From: Anderseniella sp.
GTDB lineage: Bacteria; Pseudomonadota; Alphaproteobacteria; Rhizobiales; Aestuariivirgaceae
Reading direction: 5' to 3'
Assembly (NCBI GenBank): GCA_028289645.1
Contig: JANQOK010000017.1
Coordinates: forward strand, 186,001-250,000
DNA: 64,000 nucleotides
Part shown: positions 1 to 6,820 of the stretch, piece after piece
Layout: the number at the start of each line of letters is the position of its first letter
Position numbering within the stretch: the first letter of the stretch is position 1
The notes under the pieces: generated by a model
What the model was told of the DNA's origin: nothing
Databases searched by the model: none
The model's input: only the letters and a program-made list of their open reading frames with translations
Translations under genes and position numbers: made by a program

Positions 1-2
1 TT

Positions 3-242
3 CGTGACCTTGGGCAAATGCTGGTGCGGGGAGCGCGTGAACTGGCCGTCAGGTTTGGCCTGACCGAGGCTGAGCGCAATGCCCTGTTGGGGATTGGCAA
101 AGCCAGAAGCCGCACCGAGACAGCGCAGTTGCTGAACATCACCGAACATACGCTGAAGACGCACCTGAACAGGTTGTTTGACAAGACCGGGACATCCAGA
201 CAGACGGAACTGCTGGCGCTTCTCAACCGCTTCAGTTTTTGA
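3..242 (+). CDS. LuxR-type HTH protein, C-terminal fragment
   Basis: The frame is open at the left edge of the window, so only about the last 79 residues are seen. They carry a LuxR/GerE-like helix-turn-helix: the segment TAQLLNITEHTLKTHLNRLF matches the scaffold and recognition helices of that family, and it is followed by a short Leu-rich tail ending in FSF. This C-terminal position is where LuxR/NarL regulators keep their DNA-binding domain. The sensing domain lies outside the window, so the signal cannot be inferred. The first internal ATG (18) would give only the HTH and is unlikely to be the true start. The gene is followed by about 280 bases without a convincing gene, so it probably ends its own transcript. 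Confidence 0.75.
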   Translation, partial: RDLGQMLVRGARELAVRFGLTEAERNALLGIGKARSRTETAQLLNITEHTLKTHLNRLFDKTGTSRQTELLALLNRFSF

Positions 243-522
243 GTGTCGAAACCAGCACTGCTGAATCCCCGGCACTGGCCCGCATCGCTTCAGCAACATC
301 AACCTTATGGGTGATGCGATTTCCAAGCAGACCGGATAGAATTTTTCAAGCCATTGGAATTATTGGGTAAAAGTAAAAGGCTCAAACTTGGGACGGAGTG
401 GATTTGCAGCACAACAAGTGAACGGGCGGTTCAGGGCCGATACAAGAATAGTTCCATAGACTGATGGTCAAGCAAGTAACAAGGACGCGTTTGAAATGCG
501 CCGGCACTGAAGGAAACTATTC

Positions 523-1008
523 ATGACACACTTAAGAATCGCACTGATTGTCGGCGGCCTGATTGCTGCCTCGACCGTCACTTCGTCTGCCGTTCTGGCT
601 GCGCCACAACACAACTGCAACAACTACGCTGCGATGGCCGTTCAGGACAACGAACAAAACATTGCTCATGGATGCGGCTTCGGCGGCGCCCGCTGGCAAA
701 GCAATTTTGCAGCCCATCATGGCTGGTGTTCGCAGTTCGACACAACAATGGCGGACCTGTCGCGTGAACACAACCGGCGCCGGGCGTCGCTGAACAGTTG
801 CAAACAGAAGACCGCCGCCAAACCCGGCTTCCGGAGACCCGAGCACTGTGGCTCGCAAAAGACGCTGAGACGGATCAAGAAGTGGGGTGGGTTTGACACC
901 GTGACGCGATTATCAAAATGCAAGTTCAGGGGAAAGAAGGGAAATGCGGTGCGCATCGTAATCTGGGATCTCAAGCGCAACTGGCCCAAGAAAATGTACC
1001 TGCCGTGA
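523..1008 (+). CDS. Small secreted Cys-containing protein of unknown function
   Basis: The 161-residue product starts with a clear signal peptide (hydrophobic core about residues 5-25, likely cleavage after LAA). An AAGGA Shine-Dalgarno lies about ten bases before the ATG. The mature N-terminal half has a run of spaced residues (C..YA..AV.......CG..G.RW......H..WC) that I have seen in unnamed alphaproteobacterial secreted proteins. The C-terminal half is Lys/Arg-rich. Several Cys residues suggest disulfides after export to the periplasm or outside. No enzyme motif is visible. It is the first of four small exported proteins read in the same direction, so a joint role in the envelope or outside the cell is possible, but no function can be assigned. 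Confidence 0.7.
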   Translation: MTHLRIALIVGGLIAASTVTSSAVLAAPQHNCNNYAAMAVQDNEQNIAHGCGFGGARWQSNFAAHHGWCSQFDTTMADLSREHNRRRASLNSCKQKTAAKPGFRRPEHCGSQKTLRRIKKWGGFDTVTRLSKCKFRGKKGNAVRIVIWDLKRNWPKKMYLP

Positions 1009-1106
1009 CAATGTCGCTGTGCCCCGGCATGCCGCATGGCGCCGGGGTGCGGGCGCAATTGCGACTAATGAAAGTATGCCGGTCGGCAAAAATGAGGATC
1101 GAGAAT

Positions 1107-1379
1107 ATGAAGTTTCGGAAAAATTCAGTCCGCCCAGGTATCTGCGCAGTGCAGATTGCCATGATCGCGGCGGTCGCGACTGCCGTCATCAACCCTGGAG
1201 CGCTCGCAGCTAATAAGGCCGGTGTTCACACAATGGCAAAACAGCAGCACTCGAGGGAAGCCGGTGGCCGGTCGTGGGCTCAGCATGTGTTCAGATGCAG
1301 CATCAGATATCGCAGCTACGACAAGAGAACGGACACCTACATGCACTATACGGGCGTCCGCAAAAAGTGCCGGGAATGA
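1107..1379 (+). CDS. BA14K-like small secreted protein
   Basis: I chose the ATG at 1107 because a GAGGA motif lies eight bases before it and because it opens a signal peptide (hydrophobic stretch ending in ALAA). A longer reading upstream overlaps the preceding gene and lacks this logic. The mature part ends in CSIRYRSYDKRTDTYMHYTG followed by a Cys. This matches the BA14K signature of a Cys, RYRSYD, TGTY and a Gly/Cys end, known from Brucella and other Rhizobiales. BA14K proteins are small exported proteins, and the Brucella member is immunoreactive with lectin-like activity. This one is about 90 residues and carries the signature only once. It lies 38 bases before the next small secreted gene. 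Confidence 0.65.
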   Translation: MKFRKNSVRPGICAVQIAMIAAVATAVINPGALAANKAGVHTMAKQQHSREAGGRSWAQHVFRCSIRYRSYDKRTDTYMHYTGVRKKCRE

Positions 1380-1416
1380 GGTGCATCTGCAACGGCATCA
1401 AGAAGGATCTGCGATT

Positions 1417-1737
1417 ATGAAAGATAAGGTTATTGCCATCGCGCTTCTGTTTGCGACCAGCGCCAATGCCAGCGCTGACTGCTATGAAAACATCGGGTGC
1501 TCGAACACAGAGATGTTTGACCGCAGCCAGCTTGAGCTGCTGAGTTGCCAGGCTCTATGGGAAGTTCGCAACCGGATTTACCACGAAAACGGTTATTGTT
1601 TTCAGACAGATCGCGGCTTGGCGGCGTTCAGCAATGATGCCTGCACCGAGTACGACGCCGGCAACATCAGCATGAACAGTTATGAACGCAGCAATGTGAA
1701 CATCATCAGGTCCGTGGAGAAATCCAATGGATGCTAA
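1417..1737 (+). CDS. YARHG-domain-like secreted protein
   Basis: The ATG at 1417 follows an AGAAGGA motif and opens a signal peptide (MKDKVIAIALLFATSANASA). The mature protein of about 86 residues contains LLSCQALWEVRNRIYHENGY and then CFQTDRGLAAF. This corresponds to the YARHG domain, in which a Leu-Ser/Cys-x-x-x-Leu-W helix is followed by RNxIYxxxGYxF. The YARHG domain is thought to be extracellular and peptidoglycan- or surface-associated, but its biochemical role is not established. Six Cys residues remain after cleavage. The stop codon overlaps the start of the next gene by 11 bases, so the two are probably co-translated. Confidence 0.7.
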   Translation: MKDKVIAIALLFATSANASADCYENIGCSNTEMFDRSQLELLSCQALWEVRNRIYHENGYCFQTDRGLAAFSNDACTEYDAGNISMNSYERSNVNIIRSVEKSNGC

Positions 1738-2227
1738 ATCTTGCATGACGACTGCGAGCAAGGAATGTTTCAAACTGATTGTTCTTGGCATGCTGGGATT
1801 GAGTCTTTGGCCGGCGCCCGCCCATGCATATTCGGACTGTCCGCGGTACTCCGAACCTGTGTGTGGAAAAGTGTACGGATCGCAGGCCATAACGTATCTG
1901 AACAGGTGCTTTGCCAATGAGGCGGATGCGCGGATACTGTACAATGGCCGCTGCCGGGTGCGAAAAGGTTGCCCGCGTATCAACCGTCCGGTATGCGGCA
2001 AGGTTCCGGGACAACGGGCGATCACATATGTGAACGCCTGTATTGCAGGGCAGAATGGCGCCAGGACGCTGTATCGCGGACGTTGCCGGCCATGGAAGAG
2101 GTGCTCGAAACGGCAGCGCCTGGTGTGCGGCAAGGTAGCCGGGCACAAGGCGATCACATATCTCAACGCCTGTTTTGCCCGCACGCAGGGAGCGCGGGTC
2201 TTGCACAAGGGCAGGTGTGCGAACTAA
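1727..2227 (+). CDS. Secreted protein with three Kazal-like repeats
   Basis: The 166-residue product has a signal peptide (hydrophobic residues about 17-28, cleavage near AHA). It is then almost entirely three 39-residue repeats at residues 38-76, 82-120 and 126-164, each spaced by five residues. Each repeat has the pattern C-x6-VCGKV-x4-AITYxNxC-x14-C, which fits the Kazal serine-protease-inhibitor core (PVCG and TYxNxC). Only four of the six usual Cys are present: the ones that would form the Cys1-Cys5 bridge are both missing, while those of the 2-4 and 3-6 bridges are kept. By family knowledge a periplasmic or extracellular protease inhibitor is plausible. That function is inferred, and no inhibitory loop can be confirmed. 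The gene overlaps the YARHG gene by 11 bases. Confidence 0.75.
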   Translation: MDAKSCMTTASKECFKLIVLGMLGLSLWPAPAHAYSDCPRYSEPVCGKVYGSQAITYLNRCFANEADARILYNGRCRVRKGCPRINRPVCGKVPGQRAITYVNACIAGQNGARTLYRGRCRPWKRCSKRQRLVCGKVAGHKAITYLNACFARTQGARVLHKGRCAN

Positions 2228-2425
2228 GTGGCCGGGAGCCGGGGTCCACGCGCCTGACGCGTCGGGTGTCTTAACTTTCCCATACCGCAATCCAATGGGT
2301 GGAATGTCTCGCGGGGCGACTCCAGTTTCTGGTTGCGCCGGGCTTGCGTGATACACGCGTTGCGGCGATGCTTGTTCGCTCCAAACTCTGGCGCCGCCTG
2401 GCGCCGATCCTGAAAGTTTAACGGA

Positions 2426-3364
2426 TTGTGTGACACACAGACGACATCGCGGGTGCCGGGCATCCGCAATGACCCTGTTGCCGGTGCGCTCTGGATGCTG
2501 GTTTCATGTGCGCTCCTGGCAGGTGTGGCAGCACTTGGCAGATACCTGACCAGCGTGGATGTGCATCCGTTCCAGGTCGTGTTCCTGCGGGTGCTGTTCG
2601 CGTTTGTCACCATGTTGCCGCTGCTGGCGTTTCGCGGCATGGACCTGGTGCGTACCGCGCAACCGAAAATCTACATCTGGCGGGTCATCAGCGCGACCAT
2701 TGCCATGACCACCTGGTTTTCGGCACTTGCCCTCATGCCGGTCGGCGAGGTGACGGCAATCAGTTTTCTGACTCCCATTTTCGCCACCATCGGTGCTGCC
2801 CTGTTTCTGAGCGAGGTCGTGCGGGCCAGGCGCTGGATCGCAACGCTGGTCGGTTTCGCGGGCGTGCTGATTGTCCTGCGGCCAGGTTTCGAAAGCCTCG
2901 GCGCCGGGGCATTGCTGGCGGTTGTTTCGGCTCTCGCCATGGGAGTGACATCAGTCATCCTCAAGCACATGACAGCGCAGGATGATCCGGACAAGATCGT
3001 CTTTATCTCGACCACCCTGCTTGTCCCGATAACTTCCGTTGCAGCGGTGTTCGTGTGGGAGGCGCTGACGATGCAGCAGTGGCTGCTGCTGTTCGCGATG
3101 GGCCTGACAGCAACGCTCGGGCATATGACCCTGGTTCGGGCCTTTGCCGCCACCGAGGCGTCCATTGTCATCGGCTTTGACTTCGCCCGGCTGCCGTTTG
3201 CCGTGCTGTTCGGCTATCTCGCACTGGGCGAGCTGATCGACGTCTGGACCTGGCTCGGGGCAGGGGTCATTTTCATATCAACGGTCTATATTGCGCGGCG
3301 TGAGGCGCAGTTGAAGCGCGAGACGGCCGTTGCCGGGGTCGGGGCACCTTCACCGCGTTCGTGA
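2426..3364 (+). CDS. EamA/DMT-family transporter
   Basis: The protein is about 312 residues with roughly ten hydrophobic segments in two halves, the layout of the drug/metabolite transporter superfamily (two EamA repeats). Typical segments include a conserved Gly/Pro-rich helix near ISFLTPIFATIGAALFLSE at the end of the first repeat and an FDFARLPFAVLFGYLALGE segment near the end of the second. The acidic E after ALFLS and ALG is characteristic. Substrates in this family range from amino acids to purines and cannot be told from sequence. The frame has no early ATG: TTG at 2426 is the longest start and GTG at 2453 is an alternative, so the N-terminus is uncertain. It converges on the OmpA-family gene with a strong hairpin between. 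Confidence 0.8.
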   Translation: MCDTQTTSRVPGIRNDPVAGALWMLVSCALLAGVAALGRYLTSVDVHPFQVVFLRVLFAFVTMLPLLAFRGMDLVRTAQPKIYIWRVISATIAMTTWFSALALMPVGEVTAISFLTPIFATIGAALFLSEVVRARRWIATLVGFAGVLIVLRPGFESLGAGALLAVVSALAMGVTSVILKHMTAQDDPDKIVFISTTLLVPITSVAAVFVWEALTMQQWLLLFAMGLTATLGHMTLVRAFAATEASIVIGFDFARLPFAVLFGYLALGELIDVWTWLGAGVIFISTVYIARREAQLKRETAVAGVGAPSPRS

Positions 3365-3386
3365 CCTGTTGACCGGATGGTTGATA

Positions 3387-3418
3387 CCCGGACACCCGGA
3401 GCAATCCGGGTGCCCGGT
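3387..3418. terminator. Hairpin between convergent genes
   Basis: CCCGGACACCCGGA and TCCGGGTGCCCGGT form a near-perfect 14-base inverted repeat with a four-base loop (GCAA), placed between the stop codons of the convergent DMT transporter and OmpA-family genes. There is no long T-run on either side, so it may be a transcript-end stabilising stem or a weak bidirectional terminator. Confidence 0.6.
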
Positions 3419-3430
3419 CTGTGCGGGAAT

Positions 3431-5425
3431 TTAGTTGCGTTCCGCCAGCAGCGGTGTGACACGGCGCAGGGTAACCCGGCGGTTTTCTGCCTCTGGTTCC
3501 TGTGTGGCAATCTTCAGATATGCCTCGCCGCGCCCGACAGTGGACAGGTTGCCCTCACCGATCTCGAAGTATTCAAGCAGTGCCTGCTTGACGGCTTCTG
3601 CTCGTTCGGTGGACAGAGCCAGATTGGCCTGGCTGCTGCCCACAGCATCCGTGTGGCCCTCGATGAGGAACACCTCGTTGGGGTTGCCGGCAACGATGCG
3701 CTCGATGATGGCGCCGATCCTGTCCAGTTTAGGGACTTCCTCGGTTCTCAGGAATCCTTCACCGAAACCAAACTGAATTGTGTCGACTTCAATGCCTGGG
3801 ACCGAATATCTGAGCCGGGGCTGCTCGGCAAAATCCTCTATGCGGTAGCGCGGTTTCACCTTTACCAGCGGCGGTGACACCAGCCAGTCCTCCAGTTCCT
3901 CATCATAAGCTTCCGCCGCCGTGATCGTGGGACGCGAAGCAATCAGCACGCCGGCAACCAGTCCGACACCGGCACCAATGGCGATGGCCTCTCCCGTGCT
4001 CAACCGGTTCTTGCGACGCTGGCGCCGTTCAACCAGACGCTGCCTGAGCTCATCGCGATCCTGCTCGATCCGCGATCGGATTTGCCGTCTCTCGTCGGCT
4101 GACAGGTTCTGCAATGTGAGCGCGCGCCGGTTGGCGTCGATCCTGCGCCGCAATGCCTTGCGGGTCAGGTCGCCGGCCGGGCGCGCGTCTCCGAGCAGGT
4201 CTCCCACCGTCATCTTTCCGGGATTGGCTTCAGGCAGGGTGTCCTGCTTGCCGGCATCGTCGGGATCAACCGCAGCCTGCTGATCGGAGTTGCGCTTGGC
4301 AGCCACCCGTTGCCGGATTTCGGCCCTGTCATTGTCCAGGCTTGCTCGCAGTTGTTTCTTGGATTGATCGGACAGGCCTTCAGTTGCCAGAAGGCCGCGG
4401 GTCTGCTTGATGCGCTGCCGCAACTCCTTGTCGCCCAGCTCAGCCGCCGGGCGGCTGTCGGCGGTGATTCTCTCCGCTTCGGCGTCGGCAGCTCCGGGTT
4501 CGACGGTGACTCCTGTGGCTGCCGCGATGCGGCCATTCAGTTCTGCGGTGTCGGCTTCCGCTTTGGCTTTCAGGCGGGCTTTCTGTTTCGGCTTGGCCTT
4601 GTCACCATCCACCAGTTCTCCGGCAGCCTGTATTCGCTGGCGCAATTCGGCGTCTGTCAGTTCGGCAGGTGGACGCTTGTCACGCAGTACCGACCTGACG
4701 GTGATTTCAGGCGTCGGGTCCTCTTCCGGTTGGGCCTGCTGCTGGGCCGGTTCATCCGACTGCGGCTGAGCGGCAGACTTTTTCGCAGGATCGGTTGCTT
4801 TCGGCGTCGGTGCTGCCTCCTGCTGGGCCGGTTCGGTCTCCGGCGCAGGCGCAGCTTCCTGCTTGGCCGGGTCTGTTTCCGGTGCGGGCGCGGCTTCCTG
4901 GGTTGATGGCTGCTGTTCTTCGGTCTTCTGCTTTTTCGCTTTTTTCTCTTTCTTGGCCGGCTTTGCTTCGGTGTCTTGTTTTGCCGGCTCAGATGCAGCT
5001 TCCTGTTTTACCGGCTCGGCTTCCGGTGCTGGTGCCGCTTCCTGTTTTTCAGGCTCAGGTTCGGGTGCAGGCGCTGCTTCCTCACTGGCAGGCGGTTCTT
5101 CTTCCGCCTCCTGCTTTTTCGCTTTCTTCTTCTTGGTCGGTTTTGCCTGTTCTTCCTTTACAGGCTCAGGCGCAGCCGCGGCATCGCTTTTTGCCGGCTC
5201 GGCGTCGGCTGCCGGCGCTTCCTCCTTCACCGGTTCAGGCTCCTGCTTGGCGGCCTCAGCCTCAGGTGCAGGTGCGTCCTGCTTGGCGGTTTCGTTCGCC
5301 GCGGGCTGTGCCTGTTCCTGAGCTTGCTCCTGAGTTGGCTCAGTGGCCGTGGTTTGCGCCCAGACCGACGTCATGGACGACACGATGATGGCCAGCGCCA
5401 TCAGGCTGACGGAATACTTGTTCAT
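3431..5425 (-). CDS. OmpA-family protein with long Ala/Glu/Lys/Pro-rich region
   Basis: I chose the ATG at 5425 because AGAGGAAACC precedes it and it opens a signal peptide ending in VWAQ. The 14-residue longer reading is not needed. The 664-residue product has a low-complexity stretch of about 200 residues rich in A, P, E, Q and K with short KKKAKK-type blocks. Next come three related segments (R-P-A-x-x-L-x-x-x-x-LRxRI; about residues 245-450) separated by helical spacers. A Gly-rich hydrophobic segment (AIAIGAGVGLVAGVLIA) follows, and then a C-terminal OmpA domain from about residue 545 (FLIEGHTDAVGS, NLALSTERAEAV). OmpA C-terminal domains bind peptidoglycan. Its likely place is the periplasm or outer membrane, joining envelope layers. 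The charged region may span the periplasm. That role is inferred. Confidence 0.85.
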   Translation of the reverse strand: MNKYSVSLMALAIIVSSMTSVWAQTTATEPTQEQAQEQAQPAANETAKQDAPAPEAEAAKQEPEPVKEEAPAADAEPAKSDAAAAPEPVKEEQAKPTKKKKAKKQEAEEEPPASEEAAPAPEPEPEKQEAAPAPEAEPVKQEAASEPAKQDTEAKPAKKEKKAKKQKTEEQQPSTQEAAPAPETDPAKQEAAPAPETEPAQQEAAPTPKATDPAKKSAAQPQSDEPAQQQAQPEEDPTPEITVRSVLRDKRPPAELTDAELRQRIQAAGELVDGDKAKPKQKARLKAKAEADTAELNGRIAAATGVTVEPGAADAEAERITADSRPAAELGDKELRQRIKQTRGLLATEGLSDQSKKQLRASLDNDRAEIRQRVAAKRNSDQQAAVDPDDAGKQDTLPEANPGKMTVGDLLGDARPAGDLTRKALRRRIDANRRALTLQNLSADERRQIRSRIEQDRDELRQRLVERRQRRKNRLSTGEAIAIGAGVGLVAGVLIASRPTITAAEAYDEELEDWLVSPPLVKVKPRYRIEDFAEQPRLRYSVPGIEVDTIQFGFGEGFLRTEEVPKLDRIGAIIERIVAGNPNEVFLIEGHTDAVGSSQANLALSTERAEAVKQALLEYFEIGEGNLSTVGRGEAYLKIATQEPEAENRRVTLRRVTPLLAERN

Positions 5426-5759
5426 GATGGTTTCCTCTTTTGGCGGCCTGAAAGCCGCCTGGTGCAAAATCCGGAACCCCGGCAGTCAAGCCAATGCGCA
5501 TGCTCAATTCACCGCATTGTCTTGCTGTTTCCTCGGTAATTTTGCCCTTCTCGTAAGTTCAGGTGCATGCCAACTGCGGCGGCAATATGATGTACTGAGG
5601 TCTGTTACGCACATGAGAACCACGGGTAACGGCGGCTTTTGTGCCGGTTTTCCGGACCGGGCCGGCAATGTCCAAGTGTATGCTTTTCAACAACCACTAG
5701 GTATAATCCCGTAATCCGCTATAAGCGTGTTGAATGTGATTCTCGGAGATCTCGACCTC
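5426..5759. other. Divergent intergenic region
   Basis: These 334 bases separate the divergent OmpA-family gene and the nitrilase-family operon and should hold both promoters. A perfect TATAAT is seen near the right side (separate entry). No convincing gene or strong hairpin is seen in the rest. Confidence 0.6.
5702..5707 (+). promoter_or_regulatory. Possible -10 element for the amine/amide operon
   Basis: A perfect TATAAT lies 52 bases before the ATG of the nitrilase-family gene, with a GGAGA ribosome-binding motif in between. No good -35 hexamer is seen at 16-18 bases upstream, so the call rests on the -10 match and its position only. Confidence 0.35.
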
Positions 5760-6731
5760 ATGACACCTTTCGCCATTGCAGGCATTCAGATGAATGTCGC
5801 GGCCCTGCATTCCAACGTCGAAGGCATGCGTCATCGCCTCGACATTGTGATGGCCCGGTTTCCCTGGACGCAGATGGTGCTGTTCAGCGAACTGGCTCAG
5901 CACGGCCCGCTACACCGGTTTGCGCAGCCGTTCGACAACAAGGACATGCAGCAGTTCCGCGAAGATGCGCGCCGTCACAAGATTTGGCTTATTCCCGGGT
6001 CGTTCTTTGAGAAGGCCGATGACGGCAAGGTCTACAACACATCTGTCGTCATCAACCCTGAAGGCGAAATTGTCACCTCGTACCGAAAGATGTTCCCGTT
6101 TCGGCCGTACGAGGTCGATGTCGAGGCCGGCAGTGAGTTCTGTGTGTTTGATGTGCCGAATGTGGGTCGTTTCGGTTTGTCGATCTGCTATGACATCTGG
6201 TTTCCCGAAACCACGCGCCAACTGACCAGCATGGGGGCGGAAGTGCTGCTGCATCCGGTGCTGACCGGAACAACCGACAGGGATGCCGAACTTGCCATTG
6301 CGCGCTCCACCGCGGCGCAGTTCCAGTGCTACGTGATCGATGTCAACGGGCTGGGTGCAGGCGGCGTCGGCAGGTCGTGTGTGGTCGATCCGGCGGCGAA
6401 CATCATGTACCAGGCCGCCGGCCAGGAAGAGATGTTCCCCATAGAGATAGACCTTGACCAGGTGCGCCGGCAACGTGAAACTGGCATGCGAGGACTTGGC
6501 CAGGTGCTGAAGAGTTTCCGTGACCGGCCGGTGGATTTCCCGGTCTATGACCGCTCTTCCGGCACCGATACGTACCTCAAGACGTTGGGCCCGCTGGAAA
6601 TGCCGACACAGGGATCCGACGCCGGACTGACGCAGGCTTCTCAGCCGAGTGAGGAGATTGCCAATAAGAATACGGATGCACCTGTACCGGACAGTATTGC
6701 CGATATCAGGTCCAAACTAGCGAGTGTCTGA
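5760..6731 (+). CDS. Carbon-nitrogen hydrolase (nitrilase superfamily)
   Basis: From the ATG at 5760 the product is 323 residues. A GTG-initiated frame starts 11 codons earlier, but the ATG has GGAGA upstream. The Glu-Lys-Cys triad of the nitrilase superfamily is visible: E44 in LFSELAQHG, K110 in SYRKMFPF and C143 in SICYDIWFPE. These enzymes hydrolyse C-N bonds of amides, nitriles or carbamoyl groups in the cytoplasm. The C-terminal 50 residues after the fold are polar and probably disordered. It is the first gene of a same-strand run with a decarboxylase-family enzyme, an ATP-grasp ligase and a Cys-Ntn acyltransferase. This suggests an amide or N-carbamoyl amine substrate, as for N-carbamoylputrescine amidase, but the exact substrate is unknown. 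Confidence 0.85.
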   Translation: MTPFAIAGIQMNVAALHSNVEGMRHRLDIVMARFPWTQMVLFSELAQHGPLHRFAQPFDNKDMQQFREDARRHKIWLIPGSFFEKADDGKVYNTSVVINPEGEIVTSYRKMFPFRPYEVDVEAGSEFCVFDVPNVGRFGLSICYDIWFPETTRQLTSMGAEVLLHPVLTGTTDRDAELAIARSTAAQFQCYVIDVNGLGAGGVGRSCVVDPAANIMYQAAGQEEMFPIEIDLDQVRRQRETGMRGLGQVLKSFRDRPVDFPVYDRSSGTDTYLKTLGPLEMPTQGSDAGLTQASQPSEEIANKNTDAPVPDSIADIRSKLASV

Positions 6732-6820
6732 AGGTAATTTAACCGTCTTGATCGCCAGCAATGGCACAACACCAGGATTGCTGATTTACTCGCCCAACTA
6801 AGTCGGGGAGTTCTGCGTCA

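Noticed and set aside
4310..5539. Several long plus-strand frames over the OmpA-family gene
   Set aside because: They are shadows of the low-complexity, GC-rich minus-strand gene; repeats such as LLGR/FRLR only mirror its codons and no ribosome-binding site fits.
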